Source of the DNA: Spiribacter vilamensis
Lineage (GTDB): Bacteria > Pseudomonadota > Gammaproteobacteria > Nitrococcales > Nitrococcaceae
Assembly (NCBI RefSeq): GCF_004217415.1
Contig: NZ_SHLI01000001.1
Span: 1,426,001-1,490,000 of the forward strand
DNA length: 64,000 nucleotides
Direction: 5' to 3'
In this document: piece after piece, positions 49,161 through 58,155 of the stretch
Position numbering within the stretch: the stretch's first letter is position 1
Layout: each line of letters opens with the position of its first letter
The notes under the pieces: generated by a model
What the model was told of the DNA's origin: nothing
The model's database searches: none
The model's input: the letters and a program-made list of their open reading frames with translations, nothing else
Program-made: the position numbers and the translations under genes

Positions 49161-49981
49161 ATTCTCAACGCCACGACCAGAAGCCCGGCGTCACCATCGC
49201 GATCGCGCAGGCGTCGACCGAGATGTCTGGCGGTGCCGAGCGCTTGCCGGTAATCAGTGCTATCGCCTCGTCGCTGTCACAGCACCGGCGCAAAACCTCG
49301 GTGATGTTAATCCTGCCCGAACTATTTCTCAGCGGATACGTGCGGACCCTCCACGATCCCGCACAAGCCGCAAGCGCAGATAACCGCTATCTCTCACTAA
49401 TCTGCGATATCGCCCGAACCCAGCAACTGTGGATTGTTACTGGTCTTGCTCGTAGTCGACCGAACGGCATCGCGAACAGCGCTGTAGCAATCCACCCAAA
49501 CGGACAGGTGATCGCGGAGTACGACAAGATCTGCCTTTTCGGTAACGCCGAGAAAAAAGCCTTTGTCGCAGGACGCCGGACGATTGTTTTCGACTCGCCT
49601 TTGGGCCGTACAGGGCTCGCTATCTGCTTTGATGTGGAACAGGCAGACCTGGTTAAAAAGATGGCGAGAGCGGGAGCAGCCAATTTACTGGTGCCGACGG
49701 CGAATATGTCGCCCTATAACCAGGTTCCTGTAAAGACGCTACCAACAAGGGCTGTAGAAGCCGGGGTACGTATAGTCTATGCGAACTATGCGGGCATTGA
49801 TGGTGACTTGACGATGCTCGGACAAAGCACCGTGATTGATTCCAGGGGCAATATTCTGGCGCTGCTCGGGGATAGCCCCGAGCTCGCGATTGTTCACCTG
49901 GATCAGGATCAGGCCGACCGGTTGGGTACAATGTCCCAACCGGCAGACGATCCATCTTTGAGCCAGTTACTCGACGATTGA
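49157..49981 (+). CDS. Carbon-nitrogen hydrolase (nitrilase superfamily amidase)
   Basis: 274 residues with the nitrilase catalytic triad: Glu55 in LPELFLSGY, Lys124 in YDKICLFG, Cys157 in LAICFDVEQADL. It should hydrolyse an amide, possibly the product of the upstream ligase (an omega-amidase-like role). ATGA overlap with the ureohydrolase indicates coupling. Last gene of the rightward block, converging on the oxygenase gene. Confidence 0.85.
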   Translation: MNSQRHDQKPGVTIAIAQASTEMSGGAERLPVISAIASSLSQHRRKTSVMLILPELFLSGYVRTLHDPAQAASADNRYLSLICDIARTQQLWIVTGLARSRPNGIANSAVAIHPNGQVIAEYDKICLFGNAEKKAFVAGRRTIVFDSPLGRTGLAICFDVEQADLVKKMARAGAANLLVPTANMSPYNQVPVKTLPTRAVEAGVRIVYANYAGIDGDLTMLGQSTVIDSRGNILALLGDSPELAIVHLDQDQADRLGTMSQPADDPSLSQLLDD

Positions 49982-49996
49982 TTAAACACAGAGGAT

Positions 49997-51067
49997 TCAG
50001 CCGGTCGTGGCATCCTTGTGGCGGCCGTGTTGCCCCAGGCTGCCAGTCTCCAGGGCGCCATCAGGCATTTTGACCTCCCCTCGCTCCAGACGCTCTCTCA
50101 GATAGCGGAAAGTCTGAATGGTCTGGGCATAGAGATGGTCGCCGGCTTTTAGCGCTGCATACCGCGGTGTCCCATTCACGCCAACGATCTCCGGCAAAGG
50201 CTCAACCACCGTTTCATAGTCGCAGGCGAAGAAGAACGGGAACGAATAGCGCTCCTCTTTTACCTTCCGCACCCGGTGGGATGTCGCAATAAATTCGCCG
50301 TTCGTCCACACCTCAAGCATGTCGCCGGTATTCACTACCAGGGCGTCGGGTCGAAACGGCACGTCAATCCACTCGCCGGCGCCGTTCATAACCTGCAGCC
50401 CGTCAGTGGTAGGCAGCAAGAGCGTGAAACACTCATAGTCCGTATGGGCGCCGATTCCCTCAGCATCTTCGGCCAGCGGGTCATGGGGGTAATGGATCAG
50501 CCTAAGCTGGCTGGGCGGCTTATTCACGTGTCTCAGGAAACGGTCTTCAGGGAGGCCAAGCGAGCGGGCGAAAGCGCCCATTAACTCCCGGCCAACCTGG
50601 TAGACACTGTCGTAGTAGGTCTCGACGGCCTCCCGGAAACCCGGCAGCTCGGGCCAGGGGTTTGGCCCCAGCAATGGTGCTTGAGGAGTTACTGCAGGAT
50701 CCTGCGGATCAAGCTCCATCGCAAGGTCGAATGCCTCTTTCAGGTCCCGCTTGTTCGGATCTGGCGACTCCTCCCCCTGCGGGACATATCCCCGGTGATT
50801 CGAGTAGTTGCCAATATACAGTGACATTTTGTCATCGAGCGGCTGCTCGAAGAACGCGCTCGCTTGAGCTTTCAGCTCATCGCGCATTGATGCATCAATA
50901 CCATGACCAACGATCTGGAAGAATCCGATATTGCGCGCCGCTTCTCCAATCTCTTCCGCGATCGACTGCCGTGTATCCGCGTCACCGTGAAAAAGGCCGG
51001 AGATATTGATCACCGGAATCGACTGGAAATCCTTGTGCACGTCTCCACCCGTTTGGCTGCTCATCAT
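49997..51067 (-). CDS. 2-oxoglutarate/Fe(II) oxygenase, EFE/IPNS-like
   Basis: 356 residues. Double-stranded beta-helix with iron ligands His208 and Asp210 (GIGAHTDYE), His264 (TSHRVR) and 2-oxoglutarate Arg273 (ERYSFPF). N-terminal IPVINISGL and GFFQIVGHGI are typical of the IPNS/ethylene-forming-enzyme class. Known EFE and homoarginine hydroxylases hydroxylate next to the guanidino nitrogen and release guanidine, so placement beside a guanidine operon is suggestive. GAGGAAG precedes the ATG. Confidence 0.87.
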   Translation of the reverse strand: MMSSQTGGDVHKDFQSIPVINISGLFHGDADTRQSIAEEIGEAARNIGFFQIVGHGIDASMRDELKAQASAFFEQPLDDKMSLYIGNYSNHRGYVPQGEESPDPNKRDLKEAFDLAMELDPQDPAVTPQAPLLGPNPWPELPGFREAVETYYDSVYQVGRELMGAFARSLGLPEDRFLRHVNKPPSQLRLIHYPHDPLAEDAEGIGAHTDYECFTLLLPTTDGLQVMNGAGEWIDVPFRPDALVVNTGDMLEVWTNGEFIATSHRVRKVKEERYSFPFFFACDYETVVEPLPEIVGVNGTPRYAALKAGDHLYAQTIQTFRYLRERLERGEVKMPDGALETGSLGQHGRHKDATTG

Positions 51068-51088
51068 GACTTCCTCGCTATAAGTTCA

Positions 51089-51110
51089 TTTACATGCAGT
51101 ATTGCAACTA
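51089..51110. promoter_or_regulatory. Candidate operator (motif copy c)
   Basis: TTTACATGCAGTATTGCAAC: ATGCA-GTAT-TGCAA, the same TGCA-N4-TGCA plan as 43725-43738. It lies 22-43 nt upstream of the oxygenase start and overlaps a possible minus-strand -35 (TTGCAA). Confidence 0.5.
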
Positions 51111-51208
51111 AATACACTGTCGTAAAGCGCGCCGTCCAGTGCACCCATGTTGGTCATAAGCCGGAGAAAATGCTCCAGATTGGTGCTCAGTAGAATAGGC
51201 CGGCCGTC

Positions 51209-51231
51209 CGCTCCCATGGCTTCAGGGAGCG
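51209..51231. repeat. 7-bp inverted repeat between oxygenase and riboswitch
   Basis: CGCTCCC (51209-51215) and GGGAGCG (51225-51231) with a 9-nt loop and no T-tract. It may be a weak hairpin or a binding site in the 450-nt region between the divergent oxygenase and guanidine operons. Confidence 0.35.
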
Positions 51232-51244
51232 TCAGCCATTGGCA

Positions 51245-51261
51245 CCTAAATTGCATTTATG
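51245..51261. promoter_or_regulatory. Candidate operator (motif copy d)
   Basis: On the minus strand CATAAATGCAATTTAGG, sharing ATAAATGCA followed by N-TTT with copy a (43722-43734). It lacks the second TGCA half. It lies about 70 nt upstream of the guanidine-I riboswitch, in the region where the operon promoter should be. Confidence 0.3.
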
Positions 51262-51327
51262 TTGGTGAGACAGCTGAGCGATGACGGACCGACGGTCTGA
51301 GTCGACTGCTCAAACAATCTGGTAATA

Positions 51328-51420
51328 GCGTTGCTAGGGTTCCGGCTTGAAGAGGCGACTGGTCCAAGAGCAACCGACCTCTCTCGAGGGGTTACACGGC
51401 GGGACAAAAGCCCGGGAGGT
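51328..51420 (+). promoter_or_regulatory. Guanidine-I (ykkC) riboswitch
   Basis: Conserved strings of the class occur in order: GCTAGGGTTCCGGC (51333-51346), CTGGTCCAAGAGC (51359-51371), and ACACGGCGGGACAAAAG then CCCGGGAGG (51394-51419). The class binds guanidinium and turns on export or degradation genes. Here it precedes the permease, ATPase, deiminase, carboxylase and allophanate hydrolase genes. The remaining non-coding DNA 51068-51327 holds motif copies c and d and an inverted repeat, and no gene that I see. Confidence 0.93.
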
Positions 51421-51473
51421 TAGAGCATCGCTCACCTGTCCTTGCCGTTGAGCAAACTCGAGAGGAGATCGTT

Positions 51474-51521
51474 ATGCCACGCCCGAAGCCTGTGCCACCT
51501 TCCGGCGACGCCCAGTCATGA
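51474..51521 (+). CDS. Candidate 15-residue leader peptide overlapping permease start
   Basis: ATG at 51474 has the strongest ribosome site in the leader (GAGAGGAG, 7 nt upstream) and encodes MPRPKPVPPSGDAQS before a TGA that overlaps the permease ATG (ATGA). The permease itself has no clear ribosome site, so translation may reach it only through this short frame. Could be a coupling peptide, part of the riboswitch output, or chance. Confidence 0.45.
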   Translation: MPRPKPVPPSGDAQS

Positions 51522-52339
51522 AACGACTGATCAATCAAAAGCCGACCAAAACACTTGCAGTCGCGGTCGCGGCAGCGCCTTTTCTGCTTGCAGTAGGATT
51601 CTATGTGGTTGCCTCGGTTGAGAGACTTGCCGAGAACCCCAACGATAAGCTTCTGCCTTCCCTGGGAACACTCGCAGCTTCCGTTGATCGCCTGACCACA
51701 GAGCCCAGTCGTCGTACCGGCGACATCCTTCTGTGGGCGGACACTCAGGCGAGCCTGTTCCGTATCGGCAGTGGAGTGGCCATAAGCATGGTATCTGCGC
51801 TTCTGGTAGGGGTGCTGACCGGACTGATCCCTTATGTCAACCGCACGCTTTCAACCTTCATTGCGGCTGTTGCAATGATCCCGCCTCTTGCCGTCCTCCC
51901 GATCTTTTTCATCGCTTTTGGCGTCGGCGAGCTCTCGAAGATCATGCTCATTATCTTCGGCATCCTGCCAGTGATGATTCGTGACCTTCAGCAACGCGTC
52001 GAGGGATTGCCCTCAGAGCAGTTAGTCAAGGCCCAGACGCTAGGGGCATCGAGTTGGCAAGTCTTTCTGCGTGTGGCGATTCCTCAGACTTTACCGCGAC
52101 TGTTTGATGTGACGCGGCTCGCGCTAGGGTCTGCCTGGTTGTTTCTGATTGCCGCAGAAGCCATAGCGGCTGAGCAGGGCCTTGGTTACCGGATCTTTCT
52201 TGTCCGACGCTATCTCGACATGCAGACCATCATCCCCTACGTGGTCTGGATCACAATCCTTGCGTTCTTGTTCGACTGGTTGCTGCGCCACATTAATCAA
52301 TGGCTCTTTCCTTGGTATACCGCCGGGAGATCAGAATGA
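51518..52339 (+). CDS. ABC transporter permease, guanidine uptake (TauC-like)
   Basis: 273 residues, about six membrane segments (KTLAVAVAAAPFLLAVGFYVV; FRIGSGVAISMVSALLVGVLTGL; STFIAAVAMIPPLAVLPIFFIAF). The EAA loop, which contacts the ATPase, is EQLVKAQTLGASSWQVFLRVAIPQTLP. Belongs to the SsuC/TauC type commonly encoded with urea/guanidine carboxylase. Composition is lower in GC than the downstream enzyme genes. Works with the ATPase at 52336 and probably the binding protein at 44813. Confidence 0.87.
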   Translation: MKRLINQKPTKTLAVAVAAAPFLLAVGFYVVASVERLAENPNDKLLPSLGTLAASVDRLTTEPSRRTGDILLWADTQASLFRIGSGVAISMVSALLVGVLTGLIPYVNRTLSTFIAAVAMIPPLAVLPIFFIAFGVGELSKIMLIIFGILPVMIRDLQQRVEGLPSEQLVKAQTLGASSWQVFLRVAIPQTLPRLFDVTRLALGSAWLFLIAAEAIAAEQGLGYRIFLVRRYLDMQTIIPYVVWITILAFLFDWLLRHINQWLFPWYTAGRSE

Positions 52340-53130
52340 GTGCGATCGAGATTTGTAGCCTCTGGAAAGAGTACGGGTCCACCGTTGTATTGGAGAATAT
52401 CGATCTTCAGGTTAGTGCTGGAGAGTTTGTCACCCTCGTGGGTGCCTCAGGCTGCGGTAAAAGCACCTTCCTGCGCATGCTGCTCGGCGCGGAGTCGCCA
52501 ACCCGGGGGCAACTGCTGCTTGATGGCGCACCGATGACCCCCGAACCCGGCCCCGACCGTGGTGTGGTGTTCCAGAAATATTCGGTATTTCCACACCTGA
52601 CGGCCATTGCCAACGTGCTGATCGCCGAGGAGATGGAACAGGCCCCATGGCTGGGCAGGTTGTTTGGCAGCGCGCGACACGAGGCCCTGGCACAAGCCCA
52701 CGACATGCTCGAGCGGGTCGGCCTGGGCCCCGCCGCAGATAAATATGCCAGCGAGCTGTCGGGCGGCATGCAGCAGCGTCTCGCCATTGCCCAGGCGCTC
52801 ATGAAAAACCCGCGCATCCTGCTGCTCGACGAGCCCTTCGGCGCCCTCGACCCGGGCATTCGCAAGGATATGCATGCGCTCATCCTCGATCTGTGGGAGC
52901 GCAGCGGTATCACCATCTTCATGGTTACCCACGACCTCAAGGAAGGCTTCGATCTGGGCACCCGGCTGCTGGTTTTCGACAAGGTCCGTGACGATCCGCA
53001 GGCCCCGGAGGCCTACGGCGCCACCATCACCTATGACATCCCACTGCAGCACGGCGGCCAGCAGCCCGCTGAACTGGCACCGGCGCTGCAGGCCCGACTC
53101 TCATCCACGCATAACAAGGAGAATGCCTGA
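52336..53130 (+). CDS. ABC transporter ATP-binding protein, guanidine uptake (TauB-like)
   Basis: 264 residues. Walker A GASGCGKST (about 38-46), signature LSGGMQQRLAIAQAL, Walker B ILLLDEPFGALD, switch His in MVTHDLKE. The start is the ATG overlapping the permease stop. The first ~130 nt have the moderate GC of the upstream island; the rest matches the high-GC host style, so a composition boundary falls inside this gene near 52470. Confidence 0.92.
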   Translation: MSAIEICSLWKEYGSTVVLENIDLQVSAGEFVTLVGASGCGKSTFLRMLLGAESPTRGQLLLDGAPMTPEPGPDRGVVFQKYSVFPHLTAIANVLIAEEMEQAPWLGRLFGSARHEALAQAHDMLERVGLGPAADKYASELSGGMQQRLAIAQALMKNPRILLLDEPFGALDPGIRKDMHALILDLWERSGITIFMVTHDLKEGFDLGTRLLVFDKVRDDPQAPEAYGATITYDIPLQHGGQQPAELAPALQARLSSTHNKENA

Positions 53131-53870
53131 TGCCTGCGACTCCCATCGCCGAATCGCGCATCGTGCACCATGAACACGTCCCAGGCGGACGCTACTGGTC
53201 GATGGTCGTGCGGCGCGGCTTCACGCTCCGCCTGGTGGACACCCACGGAACCGCCAACGTGTCCCTGCTCGGCTACAACCCCATGAACACGCTCGAGCGC
53301 TACAACATGGCCGATACCCTGAAAGGCCAGCATGTCAGCCGCCTCACCCAGGGCGACATGCTGTTCTCGGACATGGGCCGCGTCATGCTCTCGATCGTCG
53401 AGGATACCGTTGGCTGGCACGACCCCATTGGCGGGATCAGCGATGCCGACTCCATCCATGAGCGCTTTGGCGAGGCCCGGTTCCAGGAGCATCGGAACGA
53501 CTTCTACCGCAATGGCCGCGAGCTGTTCCTCATCGAGCTTGCCAAGTGGGGGCTGGGGCCGCGGGACCTGGTGAGCCCGGTGAATTTCTTCCAGAAAGTC
53601 AGCGCCGATGACGACGGTGATCTGCACTACAGCGCCGATCACAGCCATCCCGGCGCCAGCGTTGATCTGCGTGCCGACAGTGACACGCTGGTCATCCTGA
53701 CCACCGCCCCGCACCCGATGGCGCCGGGCCCGGACTACAACCCCGGCGCCGTGGACCTGTCGATCTACCGCTCGGCACCGGTCCGGGATGACGACGCGTG
53801 CATCCACCGCCGGCCCGAGAATGCCCGTGCCTACGCCAATTCACTCATCGCCAACTGCCAGGAGTCATGA
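53130..53870 (+). CDS. Carboxyguanidine deiminase subunit, first DUF1989 protein
   Basis: 246 residues of the urea carboxylase-associated (DUF1989) family: [55 protein letters not shown] and [18 protein letters not shown]. The Cys-bearing version of the second motif (CxRHD) is replaced by GWHD, so this may be the non-catalytic partner. Related proteins form the two-subunit CgdAB deiminase that converts carboxyguanidine to allophanate. Coupled to its neighbours by ATGA. Confidence 0.87.
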   Translation: MPATPIAESRIVHHEHVPGGRYWSMVVRRGFTLRLVDTHGTANVSLLGYNPMNTLERYNMADTLKGQHVSRLTQGDMLFSDMGRVMLSIVEDTVGWHDPIGGISDADSIHERFGEARFQEHRNDFYRNGRELFLIELAKWGLGPRDLVSPVNFFQKVSADDDGDLHYSADHSHPGASVDLRADSDTLVILTTAPHPMAPGPDYNPGAVDLSIYRSAPVRDDDACIHRRPENARAYANSLIANCQES

Positions 53871-54523
53871 CCGTGCCTGCAATGAACCTCAAGCCAAGCG
53901 ACCTCGAGCCCGAGGATGCCGTCCAGCGGACCGTCGTCCCGGCCGGCGACTGGTGGATGGCGGAGATCCGTCGCGGCCAGACCCTGCGTATCGTCGATGT
54001 CGAGGGCAACGAAGCCGCCGACACCCTGTTCTACGGGCTGGACAATCCGCAGGGCGAGCATTACAGCGCGATCGATACCACCCGCCGCCAGGGCAATGTC
54101 TACCTGACAACCGGCACACGGCTGGTATCGAACAACGGCAACGTCATGCTCACGATCACCGCGGATACCTGCGGCCGTCATGACACACTCGGGGGCGCCT
54201 GTTCGGCCGAGGCCAACCAGATGCGCTACGCGCTTGATAAAAAGCCCATGCACTCCTGCCGGGACAATTTCCTGCACGCCATCCAGGAGAGCGGTTACGG
54301 GCTGACCAAGCGCGATGTCGCGAGCAATATCAACTTCTTCATGAACGTGCCGCTGACGGATGCCGGCAGCCTGCGCTTCGAGGACGGGATCTCCGGACCC
54401 GGCAAGTATGTCGAGATGCGGGCCGAAATGGACGTGATCGCCCTGGTCTCGAACTGCCCGCAGCTCAACAACCCCTGCAGCGGGTTCGATCCGACGCCGC
54501 TCGAGATGATCATCTGGGACTGA
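53867..54523 (+). CDS. Carboxyguanidine deiminase subunit, second DUF1989 protein
   Basis: 218 residues. [63 protein letters not shown] and CRDNFLHAI carry the Cys/His residues expected to bind metal and catalyse. This is the likely active subunit of the CgdAB-type complex, partnered with the gene just upstream. The ATG at 53867 follows AGGAG and overlaps the previous stop; the next gene begins 2 nt after its own stop. Confidence 0.88.
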   Translation: MTVPAMNLKPSDLEPEDAVQRTVVPAGDWWMAEIRRGQTLRIVDVEGNEAADTLFYGLDNPQGEHYSAIDTTRRQGNVYLTTGTRLVSNNGNVMLTITADTCGRHDTLGGACSAEANQMRYALDKKPMHSCRDNFLHAIQESGYGLTKRDVASNINFFMNVPLTDAGSLRFEDGISGPGKYVEMRAEMDVIALVSNCPQLNNPCSGFDPTPLEMIIWD

Positions 54524-54525
54524 CC

Positions 54526-57500
54526 ATGTTCAGCAAAATACTGATTGCCAATCGCGGCGCCATTGCCTGTCGCATCGAGCGTACCCTCAAGCGCCTCGGC
54601 ATCACCGCGGTGGCCGTGTACTCGGAGGCCGATCGCGCGTCCGCCCATGTCCGCGACGCCGACGAGGCGATCCTCATCGGGGGTGCCCGCGCCAGCGAGT
54701 CCTACCTCGACGCCGATCGCATCCTCGCCGTCGCCCGCGAGCATGGCGTCGACGCGATCCACCCCGGCTACGGCTTCCTCTCCGAGAACGCGGAGTTTGC
54801 CGAGGCCTGCGAGCGGGCGGGCATCGCCTTTATCGGCCCGACGCCGGATCAGATCCGACGCTTCGGGCTCAAGCACACCGCCCGCGAGCTGGCCGCCGCC
54901 AACGAAGTCCCGCTGCTGCCCGGCAGCGACCTGATTACCGACGTCGAGGCGGCCGCCACCGAGGCCGATGCCATCGGCTATCCGGTCATGGTCAAGAGCA
55001 CCGCCGGCGGCGGCGGTATCGGCATGGCGGTCTGCGATGATGAGACGGCCCTGCGCACGGCCCATGCCTCGGTGGAGCGGATATCGCAGAACAATTTCGC
55101 CAATGCCGGCCTGTTCGTCGAGCGCTTCATCCGCCACGCCCGCCATATCGAGGTGCAGATCTTCGGCGATGGCGAGGGCACGGTCATCGCGCTGGGCGAA
55201 CGCGACTGCTCGCTGCAGCGCCGCAACCAGAAAGTCGTCGAGGAAACCCCCGCCCCGGGTATTGATGCCGAGACCCGGGCGGCGCTGATGAAGGCCGCCG
55301 AGCGGCTGGGCCGTAGCGTGGCCTATCGATCGGCGGGCACGGTGGAGTTCATCCTCGACGCCGACACCGGCGCATTCTTCTTCCTGGAAATGAACACCCG
55401 GCTGCAGGTGGAGCACGGCGTCACCGAGGCGGTCACCGGCGTCGATCTGGTGGCATGGATGGTCGAGGCGGCCGCCGGCACCCTTGATGACCTCGGCGAT
55501 CGGCGGCCCGGCCCTGCCAACGGCCACGCCATCCAGGCCCGTGTCTATGCCGAGGATCCGGGCAAGGATTTCCAGCCGGCGACGGGCCTGATTACCGATG
55601 TCATCTGGCCCGAGGACACCCGCGTCGACACCTGGGTGGAGGCCGGCACCGAGGTGACGCCCCATTACGACCCCCTCCTCGCCAAGGTCATTACCCACAG
55701 CGCCGATCGCGAGGCCGCGCGCGAGGCGATGGGTCACGCCCTGGCCAGCACCCGCATTGACGGCGTAATGACCAACCTGGCCTATCTGCGCGCCATCATG
55801 ACCGACGCGGTGTTCATCGACGGGCAGGCGACCACCACCCGGCTCGCCGACTTCCGACCCCGCGAGGCGCGAATCGATGTCGTCAGCGCCGGGACACTCA
55901 CCACGGTCCAGGATTGGCCGGGTCGAACCGGCTACTGGGATATCGGTGTGCCGCCCTCGGGCCCCATGGACGAGCTGTCGTTCCGGCTGGGCAATCGGCT
56001 CCTGGGCAATCCAGACGGTGCCGCCGGGCTGGAGATCACCGCGCAGGGGCCGACGCTACGCTTTGCCGAAGCGACCCACGTGGTCATCACCGGCGCCGCC
56101 GTCCCCCTTGCCTGCGACGGCGATCCGGTAGCCGCCGGCGAGGTGCTGCGGATCCCGGCCGGCGCGACGCTCGCCATGGGCAGCGCGCGGGAGACGGGCA
56201 TCCGCAGCTATCTGCTCATCGAAGGCGGGATCGACGTGCCGCTACACATGGGCAGCCGCGCCACCTTTGCGCTGGGCCAGCTGGGCGGTCACGGGGGTCG
56301 CGCCCTGCAGGCGGGGGATGTCCTGCACCCGCTGCCGGTCGCGGCGACCGCCGAGTCACCCGCCGGCCGGCAACTGCCGGCGGGCCTGCGGGCGAACGAC
56401 CTGATGCCCGCCACCGACGAGGCCTGGACGCTGCGGGCCATGTCCGGCCCCCAGGGCGCACCCGATTACTTCACCCGCGAGTTCATCGAGACGTTTTTCG
56501 ACACCGACTGGACGATCCACTACAACTCCAGTCGCACCGGCGTGCGACTCATCGGGCCGGCACCGCAATGGGCCCGCGAGGACGGTGGCGAGGCGGGTCT
56601 GCATCCGTCCAACATCCACGACAACGCCTACGCGATCGGCAGCGTCGACTTCACCGGCGACATGCCGGTCATCCTGGGTCCGGATGGCCCCAGCCTGGGT
56701 GGCTTCGTCTGCCCGGCGACGATCATCGATGCCGATCGCTGGAAGATCGGCCAGCTGCGGCCGGGCGATCGCATCCGTTTCCGCGTGGTGGATCGCGACG
56801 AGGCGGCCATGGCCGATGCCGAGCGCACCGCCATGATCACCACCCTGCAGCCACCGACACCGCGGCATACCGCCACCCTGACCAACCCGCCCGATCCGGT
56901 GGCCCTGCATCGGCCGGATCGCCGCCACGCCCCGCGCGTGAGCTACCGGGTCGCGGGCGATCGCTACCTGCTGGTGGAATACGGACCCATGATGCTCGAC
57001 CTGGGGCTGCGCTTTCGCGTGCAGGCGCTGCTCGACTGGCTGAGCCAGCGGCCCGTTCCCGGCATCATCGAGATGACACCCGGAGTGCGCAGCCTGCAGA
57101 TCCACTTCGACCCCCGCCAGCTGCCGGCCGATCGGTTGATGGAGATCCTCGAGCAGGCGGAGCGGCGCATCGAAGCCATGGCGGACAGTGCGCTCCCCTC
57201 GCGCATCATCCATCTGCCGCTGGCCTGGGATGACAGTCAGACCCGGCTGGCGACCCGCAAGTACATGCAGTCGGTGCGCGAGGATGCCCCCTGGTGCCCC
57301 GACAACATAGAATTCATTCGCCGCATCAATGGACTCGAGCGCCGCGAGGACGTTAAGCGTATCGTCTTCGACGCCTCCTACCTGGTCATGGGGCTGGGGG
57401 ATGTGTACCTCTCGGCACCGCTCGCCACCCCGGTGGACCCGCGGCATCGCCTGGTGACCACCAAGTACAACCCGGCGCGCACCTGGACACCCGAAAATGC

Positions 57501-58155
57501 CGTGGGCATCGGCGGATCGTACATGTGCATCTATGGCATGGAGGGTCCCGGCGGCTATCAGTTCGTCGGCCGGACGCTGCAGATATGGAACCGCTACCGG
57601 ACCACGCCGGAGTTCCAGCAGCCCTGGCTGCTGCGCTTTTTCGATCAGGTGCGCTTCTACGAGGTCTCCGAGGAAGAGCTCATGGAGATGCGCGCCGCCT
57701 TCCCGGCCGGTGGCATGCGGCTCGACATCGAGGAGACCCGCTTTTCACTGGCCGACCACGAGGCGTTCGTGGCCGCAAACGCCGAGTCGATCGACACCTT
57801 CAAGGCCCGCCAGCAGGGGGCGTTCGAGGCCGAACGGCAGCGCTGGATCGACAGCGGCCAGGGGGACTTTGCCGCGAGTGTGCAGGCCGCGCCCACCGTC
57901 GATACCGATAGCCTTGAGCTGGATGACGACGAGTACGCCGTCGAGGCCGGCGTACAGGGGAGCGTCTGGGCGATCGAGGCTCGGGTGGGTGAACGCGTCG
58001 ATGCCGATGCGACCCTGCTGGTCGTGGAATCCATGAAAATGGAGATCCCGCTGCCCTCGCCCTGCCAGGGCACCGTGAGCCGTGTCCTCTGCGAGCCCGG
58101 CACCTCGGTGGCGCCGGGGCAGACCCTTGTGATCATCCGTCGGGAGTCCACGTAA
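54526..58155 (+). CDS. Guanidine (urea-type) carboxylase, biotin-dependent
   Basis: 1209 residues. Biotin carboxylase domain 1-450 ([57 protein letters not shown]); AHS2 and AHS1 carboxyltransferase domains about 450-990; a further urea-carboxylase region; and a C-terminal biotinyl domain with ESMKMEI, Lys near residue 1170. It carboxylates guanidine (or urea) with ATP and bicarbonate. Guanidine is preferred because of the riboswitch and two DUF1989 genes, which pure urea pathways do not need. Confidence 0.93.
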   Translation: MFSKILIANRGAIACRIERTLKRLGITAVAVYSEADRASAHVRDADEAILIGGARASESYLDADRILAVAREHGVDAIHPGYGFLSENAEFAEACERAGIAFIGPTPDQIRRFGLKHTARELAAANEVPLLPGSDLITDVEAAATEADAIGYPVMVKSTAGGGGIGMAVCDDETALRTAHASVERISQNNFANAGLFVERFIRHARHIEVQIFGDGEGTVIALGERDCSLQRRNQKVVEETPAPGIDAETRAALMKAAERLGRSVAYRSAGTVEFILDADTGAFFFLEMNTRLQVEHGVTEAVTGVDLVAWMVEAAAGTLDDLGDRRPGPANGHAIQARVYAEDPGKDFQPATGLITDVIWPEDTRVDTWVEAGTEVTPHYDPLLAKVITHSADREAAREAMGHALASTRIDGVMTNLAYLRAIMTDAVFIDGQATTTRLADFRPREARIDVVSAGTLTTVQDWPGRTGYWDIGVPPSGPMDELSFRLGNRLLGNPDGAAGLEITAQGPTLRFAEATHVVITGAAVPLACDGDPVAAGEVLRIPAGATLAMGSARETGIRSYLLIEGGIDVPLHMGSRATFALGQLGGHGGRALQAGDVLHPLPVAATAESPAGRQLPAGLRANDLMPATDEAWTLRAMSGPQGAPDYFTREFIETFFDTDWTIHYNSSRTGVRLIGPAPQWAREDGGEAGLHPSNIHDNAYAIGSVDFTGDMPVILGPDGPSLGGFVCPATIIDADRWKIGQLRPGDRIRFRVVDRDEAAMADAERTAMITTLQPPTPRHTATLTNPPDPVALHRPDRRHAPRVSYRVAGDRYLLVEYGPMMLDLGLRFRVQALLDWLSQRPVPGIIEMTPGVRSLQIHFDPRQLPADRLMEILEQAERRIEAMADSALPSRIIHLPLAWDDSQTRLATRKYMQSVREDAPWCPDNIEFIRRINGLERREDVKRIVFDASYLVMGLGDVYLSAPLATPVDPRHRLVTTKYNPARTWTPENAVGIGGSYMCIYGMEGPGGYQFVGRTLQIWNRYRTTPEFQQPWLLRFFDQVRFYEVSEEELMEMRAAFPAGGMRLDIEETRFSLADHEAFVAANAESIDTFKARQQGAFEAERQRWIDSGQGDFAASVQAAPTVDTDSLELDDDEYAVEAGVQGSVWAIEARVGERVDADATLLVVESMKMEIPLPSPCQGTVSRVLCEPGTSVAPGQTLVIIRREST

